64,000 bases of DNA. Origin: Membranipora membranacea. Its lineage: Eukaryota > Bryozoa > Gymnolaemata > Cheilostomatida > Membraniporidae. Numbering within the stretch: the first letter of the stretch is position 1; the number at the start of each line of letters is the position of its first letter. Made by a program: the position numbers and the translations under genes. The stretch is taken from the NCBI GenBank assembly GCA_914767715.1, contig OU612072.1, positions 17,794,001-17,858,000 of the forward strand, given 5' to 3'. Shown one piece after another: positions 51,401-63,000 of the stretch. The notes under the pieces are model-generated. The model was not told where the DNA came from. It worked only from the letters and a program-made list of their open reading frames with translations, and searched no databases.

Positions 51401-54400
51401 TAAGACAAACTCCCTGATAACATAAACCTATAATTTGTCTTGACTTACAATCCGGAGAGTTCTCCTCACATGAGAAGAGGTGTTAGTACTGATAGTAAGC
51501 AAGTCACTCAAGCCCCTTACCGATGCTAGTCAGAAATATGACTGCTCCATCTATCTGAGCAGTAGTGGGGAGGGGGATTATTTACTTCGCATGGGGTTTT
51601 CAATATATTGAGTGGACCTGAGCCGACCCATAAAAACCATTGTCAGGAGTTTATCAGGAATCAAACAGATTTTTATCCTCAACCATCAGACCACTCCTGA
51701 ATCAAGAACATGCTGTTTCCTCACTAAAAGTTCACTTGCTATTGCCCTAAAGTAGTCTAGATGTTATCTAGAGTTTATTTTAGCATATTTTTGGGTGAGT
51801 AGATTATATCTTAAAGCTAGAAAAATAATCACTAACAAAAGATGGAGCATAAATAATATAGAGAGATGAGAATAAGTAAAGATCAGCAAGTCACTCCTCT
51901 ATTCCAAGCCTGTCTGAAGTGGAGATGTTTTCCGAATAAGGTGACACGAATCCTCTTCTGGGGTGTAAATGTCAGACAACTCCCAATTCACTATAATTTT
52001 TCTTTGGACACTAAAGTTTATATTCAATTATAGGCATAGCTGTGTTATATCTTCGTAACACAGGCTTCCTATATATATGAGGGATATATGAATATCTACG
52101 CCTCAGCATAGGAAACTCCTGATACAGTGTGTAACAATGTTTTCCCCTGATAAAGCCTATTTCTTCCTCACACATACATACATGTAGGCGCACAGTTATA
52201 ACGTATTCCCCGTAATACACATAGTTCTGAAGAAACCCCCAAATATACCCAGTCTGAGATTACCCTCTCACAAGTATACGCTCCTAAGTAATTATATCAG
52301 ATTTTATATTATCATAATATTCATTATGTTGCTTCTCATGATACGAGGTTGAGATATCATCACTAGGGAATGTCTTGAAGTTATCTGAGTTATGCGTTAC
52401 ATAGTCTAAGTTCTTGAATGGTTATGAGCTGAGAAGTAGAGCTGTACTATATATCGGAAATCGGAATACCACAGATCCCTCCCCTGCTAGAGAACTCGGG
52501 CTACATTCCATATATGTATGTTTGCTGTTCAGTTTATACAATGATGTTCGTACGGGCCAAGAAAAGAGTATCATAAGAACAGCAGATTATTTATGTCAAA
52601 CAAGCAGGGGTGGTTACAAAATTATGCATGGGTTGTATTTCTTAATGAGTAACTCCCTACATTTACTCATGGAAGAGTCAAATGATCAAATCCTTGAGAT
52701 GGTATTACAAACGGGCAGCAGTAAAGGATCCAGTAAAGTCTTTATCAGGTTGCTCTAAAATTCTATTAATTGATTATACATACACAGGTGATGTATTTTA
52801 GGAATTTGGAGGCCAAACTGCGAACTATGTTCAACAAAGTAAGCACCTCCCTTTTGTTTAAGTTACCTACACCCCTTTTAGATTAAATCATGTACGGCCC
52901 TCATGTAGTTCCTGTAGTGCAGGGTAGGAATACATGCACAAGTAAGTATCATCAAACAGATATGATCAAACACCAAACAAACACTTACAACACTACAACT
53001 CCTATATGATCTATTTCATTACGTCTTGGTTATTCAATGACCTAAGAGAAAGGTAGATCCATTCAACAATATAAAGTATAGATAGAAAAAAATAAAGTAA
53101 AGATGGGGAGTGTATATGGGATGGCATCAGGCGGGAGGATAACTCTGCCACGTATAACAGGACATGTCGGGAGTAATGGTCGACTGGTCTATTGTGTTAC
53201 AGAGTCGATAAATCAGAGGAAACAACAGAGGCACTGTGGGATAGATATACAGTCACCACTACATAAAGAGCTGATAATCACAGCAGCTGCAGAACCTCCG
53301 ACAGCGACCTCAGGGTCAGCAAGGAGGAACAAAGGGAGACGATCTCATAATAAGAGGACAATTACATCTCCGATACCTCATAAGGTATTTACTGAGTACA
53401 TACATTAAATGTATGTTAGCTCTGAAATGTATATCTACTGTATATACCCTAATTGTATCAGGGCATCACTTAATACACCCCATATACAGCATTCAAAGCA
53501 GAGACTGACCCCTCGTTGTAGACTGTTGACTCCTATTATAACCCCAATTGATATTCATTTTTACATCAAACAATACAGCTGCCATAAACAACCTAATCAA
53601 TTATTGATAAACATATCCGCCATCATCGGCTGCCTTAATAATCACATTCTGTTATCAATAATATAAATCAGTTACCTTATTCTCGTAACAACAATAGTTA
53701 TAAATCAATCCCAGCAGACAATGAACCAAAGTTTTCAATAAACAATCATTAATCATAAAGACTCAGGATTTATTGATTTTAGAAACATGATGAGGGTGTA
53801 GGACATCCGCCCTCATCGCATAAGCTCAGACATGGTGAGGATACTAAGCCACCTCCATCAGCTGCAGTACTATTTGTACCGACGAGTGGAGGAGGAGTTG
53901 TTGATGCAGAGAGAAGAGAAATAAGAGATAGATTAGAGAATTCACAGAAGTATGTAGCAGCGTGGATAGATTACCACAGATATCTCGGTCTTATGTCAAT
54001 CTCATCGGTAAGTCTCACCTCCTCAAGTGTTCGTATATTTCAGTATGTGTTTATTAGTAAGCATATATCATGATGTCTACATTGATATGACTACTCCAAG
54101 AAGTTACAGAATGCGAGAACTTCGGTCTGACAAGTATTTTGATTAGAGTTCAAACAGGGATCCTTAGATAAATATAATGTAATATAATATAATATATGTG
54201 ATTAATTGCCAGCTACTGTTTCATGTTTGTAGTATGACTGTGTCTCTTTAAACTGATTCTCTAAGATCTCATTGCTAGCAATCTTTCTAGTGTAGATAAT
54301 ATTCATCATTTCACTCCACAGAATCAAGAAGAGATAGGAGATGCTCAACTAGAAGTACCACAAACTGAACAAGAACAGCCAGAAGTAAAACTAACAGAAT

Positions 54401-55517
54401 TATCAACTGAAGAGGAAAACAACAAGATACTAGAGAAGGAGCTCGAAGAGCAAACCGTTAACCTGAATACAAAGGAGCAAGCAGTCACCTTCCAGGTCAC
54501 AACAGGAGAGAATAACGAGCCAGTCGCTGAGGTTGGCGAACTGACCCACCCTCAAAACTCTGAGATGTATCACAACAGTCGCAGGATGGACCTGAAGCTT
54601 GGCCAGAACTTTTTGGAGAATCAGTCCAAGTTAAGTCACTCAGTCATCGCTCCCAAGTTAAGACACAGGGCTCTGATGAAGAACGCTGCATTACATGGTG
54701 GGTCAGGTGACAATGCGCCTTCTCAAGAAGCAATGTTGGGCTATGGTTTACAGATGGCCTCAGAACTAGTTGGAGAGGAGGGAGGGGTCTATATACCCCA
54801 GCATGTGGGTGAGTATAGTGCCTTATATCTTAGACTTAAGTTATTATGGCGATATCAACATGGTAGCTGCAATGTCATGAGGCATGCATGTCAATTCAAC
54901 TTGCTGAATATAAAGCCTCCCATAAAGAGCCATAAGTAAACGACTCCACCAAATAATATATCAATATATTCTAAGCATTAGATTCTACTGGTTAGTCTTT
55001 GCTAAACTCAACATGAGGACAATGTTATTATTAATAATTTGATTAGTCCCATGTCACTAATTACCAAAACATTTAAGTTCGAACTCATACAGGTAACACA
55101 ACGTCCTCAATGAACTCACACTCAAGGAGGGATAAATCTACAGCCACAAGCTATGATTACTTTCTCACAAAATATAATCAAGAGCAGAGAGAACAAGCTA
55201 ACAGAAGGGAACGACTCCTAACTACAGCCACCGTCCAATCAAACTTCAGCAATCACCTTAGAGACTCAATCCGACCAATGAAATACATTGTGACACATAC
55301 AGGTGTCAATCCTGTACTAGCAACAACTCGAGTAAGTCAGGGACATCCAGGTGTCATCGAGCTACGACCTGAAAATATGAAGTGGAATATACCGAGTCTT
55401 AGGATGGAGAACGAAGAATCATCATTTACTAACTTTGTAAGGATGAATAAAGCCTCAGCTCAGAGACTAAGGAGGAGTAGGTTGTATAGTCAGGCATATC
55501 AAGGAATGGGGGTGTGA
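48422..55517 (+). CDS. Unrecognised hydrophilic protein of about 651 aa (9 exons)
   Basis: Exons 48422-48614, 49203-49267, 49662-49722, 51205-51393, 52802-52838, 53111-53384, 53783-54007, 54322-54808 and 55093-55517 join in phase to 652 codons including the stop. The 53111 acceptor is weak (no pyrimidine tract), but phase and the in-frame stop upstream support it. I do not recognise the family. The protein has no signal peptide or membrane segment. It has basic Ser/Pro-rich stretches (SPRLRKSPRKRS), an acidic Asp/Ser/His patch, a CELC pair on the 37-nt exon and a Glu-rich region (about residues 350-420) likely to be helical or coiled. The best-ordered part looks C-terminal: RPMKYIVTHTGVNPVL, ELRPENMKWNIPSLRMENEE and a basic tail. 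AATAAA at 55905-55910 is a plausible poly(A) signal. Introns contain a fold-back element (50993) and a possible decayed LINE piece near 52.5 kb. Confidence 0.75.
50993..51075. mobile_element. Fold-back (MITE-like) element with GCGATCGC inner ends
   Basis: Left arm GCCCTAACAGTGTTTGGGAT then GGCGATCGC, right arm GCGATCGCC then ACCTGAACACTGTTAAGGGC. Arms are about 29 bp around a 24-bp loop. It lies in an intron of the unrecognised 9-exon gene. Confidence 0.8.
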
Positions 55518-55610
55518 TTTAATCCCATCATTGGTTGACAATATCGTCTGAGTCTAAGCTATCTAGATAGTCTGGGCCAATAATCAGTGAGTCTCAGACG
55601 GTGAGCCCAA

Positions 55611-55757
55611 CTTTGTTTCTGTATAAGACCTATATGAGACGTTGTTTCTGTATAAGACCTATATGAGACGTTGTTTCTGTATAAGACCTATATGAGACGT
55701 TGTTTCTGTATAAGACCTATATGAGACGTTGTTTCTGTATAAGACCTATATGAGAAG
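55611..55757. repeat. 29-bp tandem repeat, five copies, in a 3' UTR
   Basis: Five nearly identical copies of a 29-bp unit containing TTGTTTCTGTATAAGACCTA. They begin about 95 bp after the stop codon of the 9-exon gene and precede its candidate poly(A) signal, so they are probably transcribed. Confidence 0.92.
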
Positions 55758-56382
55758 TTGGATGCCGCTCATGTAACTGTGATGTCTATGCTGTCACATA
55801 CCGAAACATTATTCTATAATATAGACCTATATCATTCACCATATTGCTCAAATTAATACATGTATATTTCTACACATTCACGGAGATCTGAGTCTAAATC
55901 AATGAATAAAATAGGTAACCTCCCAATAACAATGCTGCCATCTTGTGCATAATATCCTATATTGTAATCAAAATCGTTTCCCTTCCATATGTAAAAAAAC
56001 AACACTCAAACACATTGTAAAGTACGAGTATGAGTATAACACACAAAAATAAGTAAGTCTCAAGACAGGATTCTGTCAATGTTCTGTGGATTATACCAGT
56101 CAATAGAGGCAACTTTACACAAGGAATGAGGATATCCGGCTCTTCAATACCAGTACAGCTGTTTAGTTTTGGGCAGGGTTATAAGCATCTGGTAATACAC
56201 ATTGGGTAGATATTACTCTCCTTATATAACCTGGTAACACGTAGTACTATATACCTCATATTCTGATATCAGTCTTATCTTAAGACTGACTCAGGTCCAT
56301 CCACTTAATCTCAGTCTGTGCTGCTGCTGCTGTTTTCAAAGTCTTCAGATGATAGTCTGGCGATAAGCTTGCAGTGATGGTG

Positions 56383-58701
56383 CTATAAACCCTTAGATAA
56401 TAAGAATTTAGCTATCCTCTCCATATGTACACCTCTTACTCTGATCCACCTAGCAGGCTCTGATACCTGAGTTAGTATTAATCCTTCTTTAGGCTGGTCG
56501 ACTATCTCCTCTAGGTGTGCTCTTATATCCGCGTCTAACGCCTGTGTGTATGAGAGGGAAATTAGGATGAGCGATGCTTTACTAGAGGAAATTATCACAT
56601 CGCTCAAAATTATTACTCATCTGGTCTTTCTATTAGACGAAATCGATCACTCAGAATGTATAAAGTTCCATCAATGGGTGCGCGATTTCTGAGCGAGACC
56701 CACGCAGGTATCACTCGCTCATTGAGTGAGTGATCAGATTGTGATTTTGGCTGTTTTTAATTGAAAGACCAACAAGTATCACACTATGAGTATTGCAGGT
56801 AGATAGAGCTTGTGAGCTTCGTAACTTTCAATTGGCTAAAGGGCACTCACACCTAAGACTATCACCATGTTTCCATGTGAATTTCGAGGTCGGCCTAGAT
56901 CGAGCTGAGTTGTCACATCTTGGCTCGATCTCGAAATATACAGCCATTCCCATGATAGAGCCGAGGAAAAAAAACATCAAAAAAATCTCCCACCGCCGAG
57001 AATTGAACCTCGGAGCCATTTCCATAGCTCGAAGACCATCGAAATTAGTCTCAGGTCGATCTCAAAATTAACATGGAAACACAGTGTAAGTAACTAAATT
57101 TAAGCCTCTTATATCAGATTTATCGATGCTGAATCTGGGTCACATAATAATTTCTGTTCACCAAACTGTATGAGCTATTCATCATTCACTTCATTCAAGT
57201 CAGCTATAGAGAGTTATTCTAAAGTAAGAAATTTAATTGGTTTGTAACAGTTTAATCTATAAAAATACATTTATCTGAATTCAAATCCATGTTGTGGTAG
57301 TCATACTTCTGAGTGAGTTAAAAAATGGCAGAACCCTGGTGGTACATATCACACAGAGTTATCGAGTCACACAAACTAAGAGTCTGGTGAGTCATTAAGT
57401 ATCGAACATGATGTATCTTTAGACACATAAAAAACTCGATCCAGTACATCTAGCACCTTACATACCAACTCCAAACATGTTAATCTTCTGCTTGTTTATA
57501 ACTGAGCTTGATATGATATATCAGTTAACTCCTCTTTGACACAAAGGAGATAACTCCAAAGTGGTATTGCTTGACCCTAAATATGTTAGTACTCCTATTC
57601 ACACACACTTGACATCATGGCATACTGAGTCCCTCGTTCAGATACTGCCGATCACACTGTGATGTTTTGGTACCAGACTAACCTCTTATTTTGACACATT
57701 GTTAATAAAGGGCTTCTCTTGTTCACCCCATTATAGTTGATCAGCATTTGAGATCTACGCTAAAGGCTCACACTTACATTTACATGAATGAGTGTATCAA
57801 AGTATGATGTGTAGACAAATTTAGCGCTTGAACTTTTCCCAGGATTGCCACTATCAGTGACCTAGTAATACATATATGTGTGTATTGACAAATGACATAC
57901 CCATATATCACCTCGTATGTGAGATATACGAGTATACTTTCTCAGTGAAGAGTCAGACTGCTCCAGATATATTGGCATCATATGGTTACGAGTTCTGGGT
58001 ACATGATAGCTTATTTCTCTGTATTTACTCTCTATGTGTATTAAAAATTGAAATATCAATCAGTCATAGTATTACCTTTGACCAACTATAAACTTATGTT
58101 AGTATATCCTTCCTACACTATCTAACTATGTGCAGTAGGCTGTGAATCCACATAGTTGGATCAAATTCGATTTTCAGATGGTTATATCAAATAGACTCAC
58201 AGATCTCACAATATGCCACCATCATGTAGTAGGACAATCTAAACATTGAAAACTGAACTGAACAGATAATAAGGGAGAGCCGTTTGTTCGTTTATTGATA
58301 TGATTTGATAGTTAGACAAGTAGCTTGATATGCTCTGGTGATGATCGTATTATTATAATATAGATAATATGACATCTGAAGTTACAACCAAATCTTTACA
58401 GTTCATCTTAACGTTGATATAACAGCACCCCCTACTTCTGTGCTAGTACAGTATAAAAAGTCTAATAATATTATATAGTAACAATCTCACCATCCTGAGG
58501 TATCCAGCCGGAGGCTGTAGGGTTCTCAGCTGTCACACCTGCCGGAGGGTCTGGTACTCTCGTCTGTGGGAGGTACCATTCTACAAACTTCCATTCTTCG
58601 TTATCCTTACTTATTTCATATGTGTATTCAGGTCTATCTTTAGAAGGTGGTGATGATGAGGAACACAGTCTAAATAATGTGACTGACTCCGCTCTGAGTG
58701 G
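56383..58701 (-). CDS. MRPL49: MRPL49, mitochondrial ribosomal protein mL49 (3 exons seen, first exon missing)
   Basis: Large-subunit protein of the mitochondrial ribosome (Img2/MRPL49 family). Minus-strand exons 58701-58491, 58031-57901 and 56541-56383 join in phase and give 166 residues plus stop. Family matches against human: WKFVEWYLPQTRVPDPP for YQFVERLLPATRIPDPP, ASGWIP for PSGWQP, HVPRTRNHMMPIY for FVRRSRMHNIPVY, RGDIWALDADIRAHLEEI for EGDIWALQKDVEDFLSPL, and VRGVHMERIAKFLLSKGL for IKGYFDQELKAWLLEKGF at the C-terminus. The frame is open to the 58701 acceptor with no Met, so the initiator and part of the mitochondrial presequence must be on an upstream exon I could not identify between 58.7 and 64 kb. 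The 56541-57901 intron holds a TIR element and a SINE-like element. Confidence 0.93.
56622..56771. mobile_element. Small TIR element in MRPL49 intron
   Basis: Ends TGGTCTTTCTATTA and TAATTGAAAGACCA are inverted repeats with one mismatch, about 150 bp apart. Internal GATCACTCA and TGAGTGAGTGATC also pair. No clear target duplication was seen. Confidence 0.65.
56863..57086 (-). mobile_element. Possible tRNA-derived SINE / composite element in MRPL49 intron
   Basis: The ends pair imperfectly (CATGTTTCCATGTGAATT and its right-hand counterpart). On the minus strand, GGTTCAATTC (57009-57000) fits a tRNA/Pol III B box, set in GGCTCCGAGGTTCAATTCTC and followed by T-rich runs. An A-box-like stretch upstream (ACTAATTTCGATGG) is weak. 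Could be a SINE-MITE hybrid or a chance B box. Confidence 0.45.
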
Positions 58702-59566
58702 CTACAAATAGATTCAAGATAACAGGGAACGTAAGATTGAGCTTGTTTTAAAATTAACCAAGAGCTTATAATGAAGAGAAAATTTGATCTAGCAAACTTT
58801 TGACGATGGGACCACTTATAAACTATAATTGTCGGCTACCTTATATCGTATGATTGATCAAGCCAATAATTATGCAACTGCTGTTGAGTTTATGCTTACG
58901 AAGGTTATTGATGACATCAATTTGGTTGGCCAGGTTTAATACATCAATCTGAAATCACAACAAAGCAAATGCTTCATTTCAGTTCACTGCACTCCCTCAC
59001 AAGTGAACCTTCTTCTTCTGATGATCGAACAACCAGTCCAATGTATTTGACCAAGGAGGTCCCTGTTACTGTTAGTCCTTGACAGCGCAGCTGCAGTCCC
59101 AAATTTCAAATTTACTTAAACATCATAATCATCTTTTCAGCAGCTGAGAATTGCATGCTTGTCAACTCAAGTTTTACCCATCACATGTTGTGGCATTGAT
59201 GTCACACAGGTACACATCACATGCTTGGTTGATACACTGGGATGATTTTTATGCTTACTGATGTTCACAATGACCACATGTGACAACTCAACCATTTCTA
59301 TCTCATTCAATGATTCATTCAATTCATTGAAATGATTTATAGTATTGGCATGCATGGCATTCATTGCATTGGCCTGAATCATTGTTGAATGCATTTATTT
59401 GATTTGGGCTGGCCTGGTCATGCACTCATCATTGTGTAGACAGGCTTTGCAGAGATATGGATGATGGGTTGGCAACATATTTTTGAGTCAACTTTGGATG
59501 TTGGGCATACCTTGGTGACTGGGATTCTCCAAAACTGTGTCAGGATAGCGCCCTGATTCATAAAAA
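58702..59566. other. MRPL49 5' region, no exon identified
   Basis: About 860 bp between the first recognised MRPL49 exon and the next reading frame. Short ATTCAATGAATT-type low-complexity sequence occurs around 59.27-59.40 kb. The missing MRPL49 first exon could be here or further right. Confidence 0.35.
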
Positions 59567-60058
59567 GTGTTAAAGCCCTTTTCGCCATTCTTCTTGCTAA
59601 AAACTTTCTTCTCCTCTGCAACTCTCCCTGGATTGGAGGTAGGTAAAGTATTATCTTCATCCGCTGAAGTGGTTAGCTGTGGAAATGTCAGATGGATATC
59701 TACAGAAACTTGTTATAAGCTCCGCCCACAACCTTATTTGGGTCCACACAAACAAACTTTTGAAAAGAAGTCAAGTGTGTGCAGGTGGTGTCTTTACATC
59801 AGAACAGGCCTGAGCAAGGAGTACAGTGAAGAGCAGAAGTTAAAGTGGGAAGGTGAAAGTGAGTATGCTTACCAACAAGCTGTTTCTGCTTACACCCTAA
59901 TTGCACAACACAAGCTCATCCACAGAAAATGGGAGAAGAGTAAGATCATGTGGAGTGACACTATTATTGCCAAGTGTCACTCCACACACATGACTTGGCT
60001 TACTCTACTGACCAGGGAGGATTCCCCCAGCCAGTCCCTGACTGAGAATACAGTCTAG
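59567..60058 (+). other. Open reading frame of uncertain origin, possibly transposon-derived
   Basis: A 163-codon frame containing CRWCLYIRTGLSKEYSEEQK, then a charged helical stretch and IAQHKLIHRKWEKSK. The Cys pair followed by charged helix recalls transposase regions, but I cannot assign a family. There is no ATG at 59567 (TTG-type start), no obvious splice border, and a perfect 14-bp hairpin lies inside it at 59949-59986. Probably a decayed element, not a host gene. Confidence 0.25.
59949..59986. repeat. Perfect hairpin, 14-bp arms
   Basis: TGTGGAGTGACACT and AGTGTCACTCCACA are separated by 10 bp. Confidence 0.8.
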
Positions 60059-63000
60059 TAGTTGGTGGTGAGGAATGCAAAGCTGGATTTATGACTGCTT
60101 ACAATTTGTCACTCAGTCAGGTATCTGGCTTTGTGACAGACAGTGGAACGATTTTGTGCATAACAGACAGGGAACCTCAGAGGTGAAAAGTGTGACAGCT
60201 GTCCTTTCAATCTATCTCCTTCTCTTCCTAGCCCAATCAAAACCAAAACCAAATGTATCATAAGGTTGGATTCTCAATGCTCCAAACAGAAAGTTCAACT
60301 TGTCCAATTGCTGCTGCCGTTGTTGGTGATAATGCTGTTTCTGTCATCTGTATAGTTGGGTCAAAAGAATAATGCCAGCCACCCAATTGTATTATGAGGA
60401 AATGGTCAACCAGAGTGCTTTATTAGTAAGCTGAATGACAGTCAGACCCAACTTACGAAGGGATATCCCTATTGATAGGCCTACCTGCAGTCATTCTTCT
60501 ACATGCCTTGGGGAGACTAGGGCCATCACATGCAGTATTAGGAGTATTAGAGTTTGTCGAACCACAAGTTCTGACATAAATATTATGGCAATCATACCTC
60601 TCATAAGTTCTTCTGTTTGTAATTATACATAAAATACTCTTCCATTGCACCCAGTAGTTGGCAGTGTTTTCCAGGTTTAAGTAAACTTTATTTGTACTAA
60701 GGATCTCTTGCAGTATCTGCTCCAAATTTTCCAAAAAATTGTTAGTAGAATTTTAAATCAATGCTCTGAGGCTACGACTTCTCCATTTTTCTTGGATTGT
60801 TCATAAATACGACAAGGTATTTTTATGTTTGAATCTCTAAGCTGAACCAGGTCCCGGCTGATTCATTCTTAGCTTTACACCAGTGCTGATATCCAGGTGT
60901 TGACTTTTTTAGTTCAATTAAGACCTCTGTAGCTACCCTGTATGGCAATAGATTCTCCCAACTTCACAGTTTCATCTTTGTTTCATGTTACATGATAACT
61001 TGAAAAGATTGTTCGATTTGAACATATAATTGAAATAGAAAATATATGTAAGCCTATTTATTTTATAGTAGGATCTGATCAGGATCATGAGTTAATCATA
61101 AGACAGTGGTAGATAGAACAGGCGATATATGTGTGTACAACGTCTGCGTTTAACCTTTGCTGTTTCAATTTCCCTCAACTTTCCCTTCCCAGATTTAGCT
61201 GGAGTGTTATTCGTGCACGTTATTCCGCCTTAGCTGTCAGAGAAATTCTGCTGTACTGTTTGATAGGCTGATTGTTAAGTCCATATAAGATTAATTTTAT
61301 ACTCCTTTGTTATGCTAACATTTCCTCTATTGTTCTCACAGCCGCACTGTAAATTCCTGAGGTTTTTACATAAAAGAAAAGAAAATGTTGTCTTTAGTAT
61401 TTAATGATACAGTGTATGGCTGGTGTTTATCGATAAGGGTGTTAGTTTAATATCAGCAATCTAGATCTTTGTATAGAATATTTAGTTCTCATAGTTTTGT
61501 ATATGGCTATGTCTGCTGTTAGATTTTAACAATGACTCGGAGGTGTTTAATATTTATCTGGCTCTTGAGTATTTCATACATTCAGTTTTTATCAATGAAT
61601 GCGCTGTAGGAAGCTTCACTCCTATATTAGTCTGAGGGGGAGGCATTCGGCTCTCGCAGGTTGAATATCAGACTAATTATTTGACTGTTATTTCTGCGTC
61701 AGTTAGGAGTGCTCAGTGCTCGCTGACTCACAATCATAGCACACCGGGAATGTTATATGGAGTAGATTTGGCCTCCGGGAAAAATCGGAGGGTGTCATTC
61801 TTGTTTTCTGATATTTCAATTCAATGTTTTGTGATGGTTGAAACTTGAGTCCAAAGAAAAGGCTTCGGTTGCATAAAATCATTGGCATGTAATGTCACTA
61901 AATCGCCCTTACAATTTAATTGGTGACACATAATGAAGTAACTCACCTCAACAAAAGCTTCATGATCCATTTTTGTCTGCCCATTGTTCTTTCTTGCTTA
62001 CTCCTTGGGGGAGGGGTGGTGCAGGCGTGTTTCATCCCATTGAACAACTCGGAGCGTAACTTTCAAGGAGTTATAGCAGATAAAACTATGATATACAGTG
62101 AATTTGTGAGCTTCTGTATTTTTTGTAAAACGTGGCTGTCACAGTTGTACACTCAAATTACATCAGAATCTTATCAAGTTTCTAAGAAGCTGACAAAATT
62201 CACATGAGACACTTAACACATAACGTCACACACAGAAATATTGGCTGCTGTTATCTCAGAGTGTTTGATGTTCATGATGAGGAAATTAAGTACATAAAGT
62301 GACCCTAATAAAATAATATTAGTTCCGAAATCCTTAGTGACTCAACTCTATTATATAATAGTTACAGAGAATAATACTTTTATCAGAATTTGGCCTAGTA
62401 TTAACTCAAGACTGCCAAAAGCAATAATCAAAACAACATAACTATGCTCAGCTGTTGTGATGACATGAGGAAATGTGCTAATTTATGAGGAAAACAGAAA
62501 AAATTCTGGCTAAATGTTGTGTCTCTCTGCTATTTCAATATTAGGTGAATATTTCAGTTTTGGTACATTCCTCTAAATATTGAGTAATTCTGCAGAAGTG
62601 ATTTCTACTCAAAGTTCAGACTTCCGTGTAGTAGGTTGGGTGGGGTTGTGCTGTTGCCGTTATTTTTGACTTCTTATTTAAATCAGCAAGTATTCATGTC
62701 TTCTGTTTATTACTGACATATTTCCCCCTTTATATTATATACATTCCAATGTTAGTCATACCTAAGATTAGGTATAGTTGCTCCTGTTAGCAGAGCAAAG
62801 TCCACATTCCTCTTAGATTTTCTCACATGTCGGTGACTACTTACTAATGATAATTCCACACTCATTCACCAGCCAAATAATTATAACCTGAGAGTCTAAA
62901 GCGATCTGATAGGAGTGGATGATACAACGCCCCATCGCTGTCCATTCCCAGATCCAAGCAGCGTTAACATCCACTGACTTTCCACCAGTTTATACAGCAA

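Noticed and set aside
52414-52758. Plus-strand frame with SIIRTADYL and LLMEESNDQILE
   Set aside because: There is faint resemblance to the LINE C-terminus at 22.7-23.1 kb, but it is too weak to annotate as a mobile element.
56793-57071. Plus-strand frame of 92 codons
   Set aside because: It lies within a SINE/MITE-like element in an MRPL49 intron and has no protein similarity.
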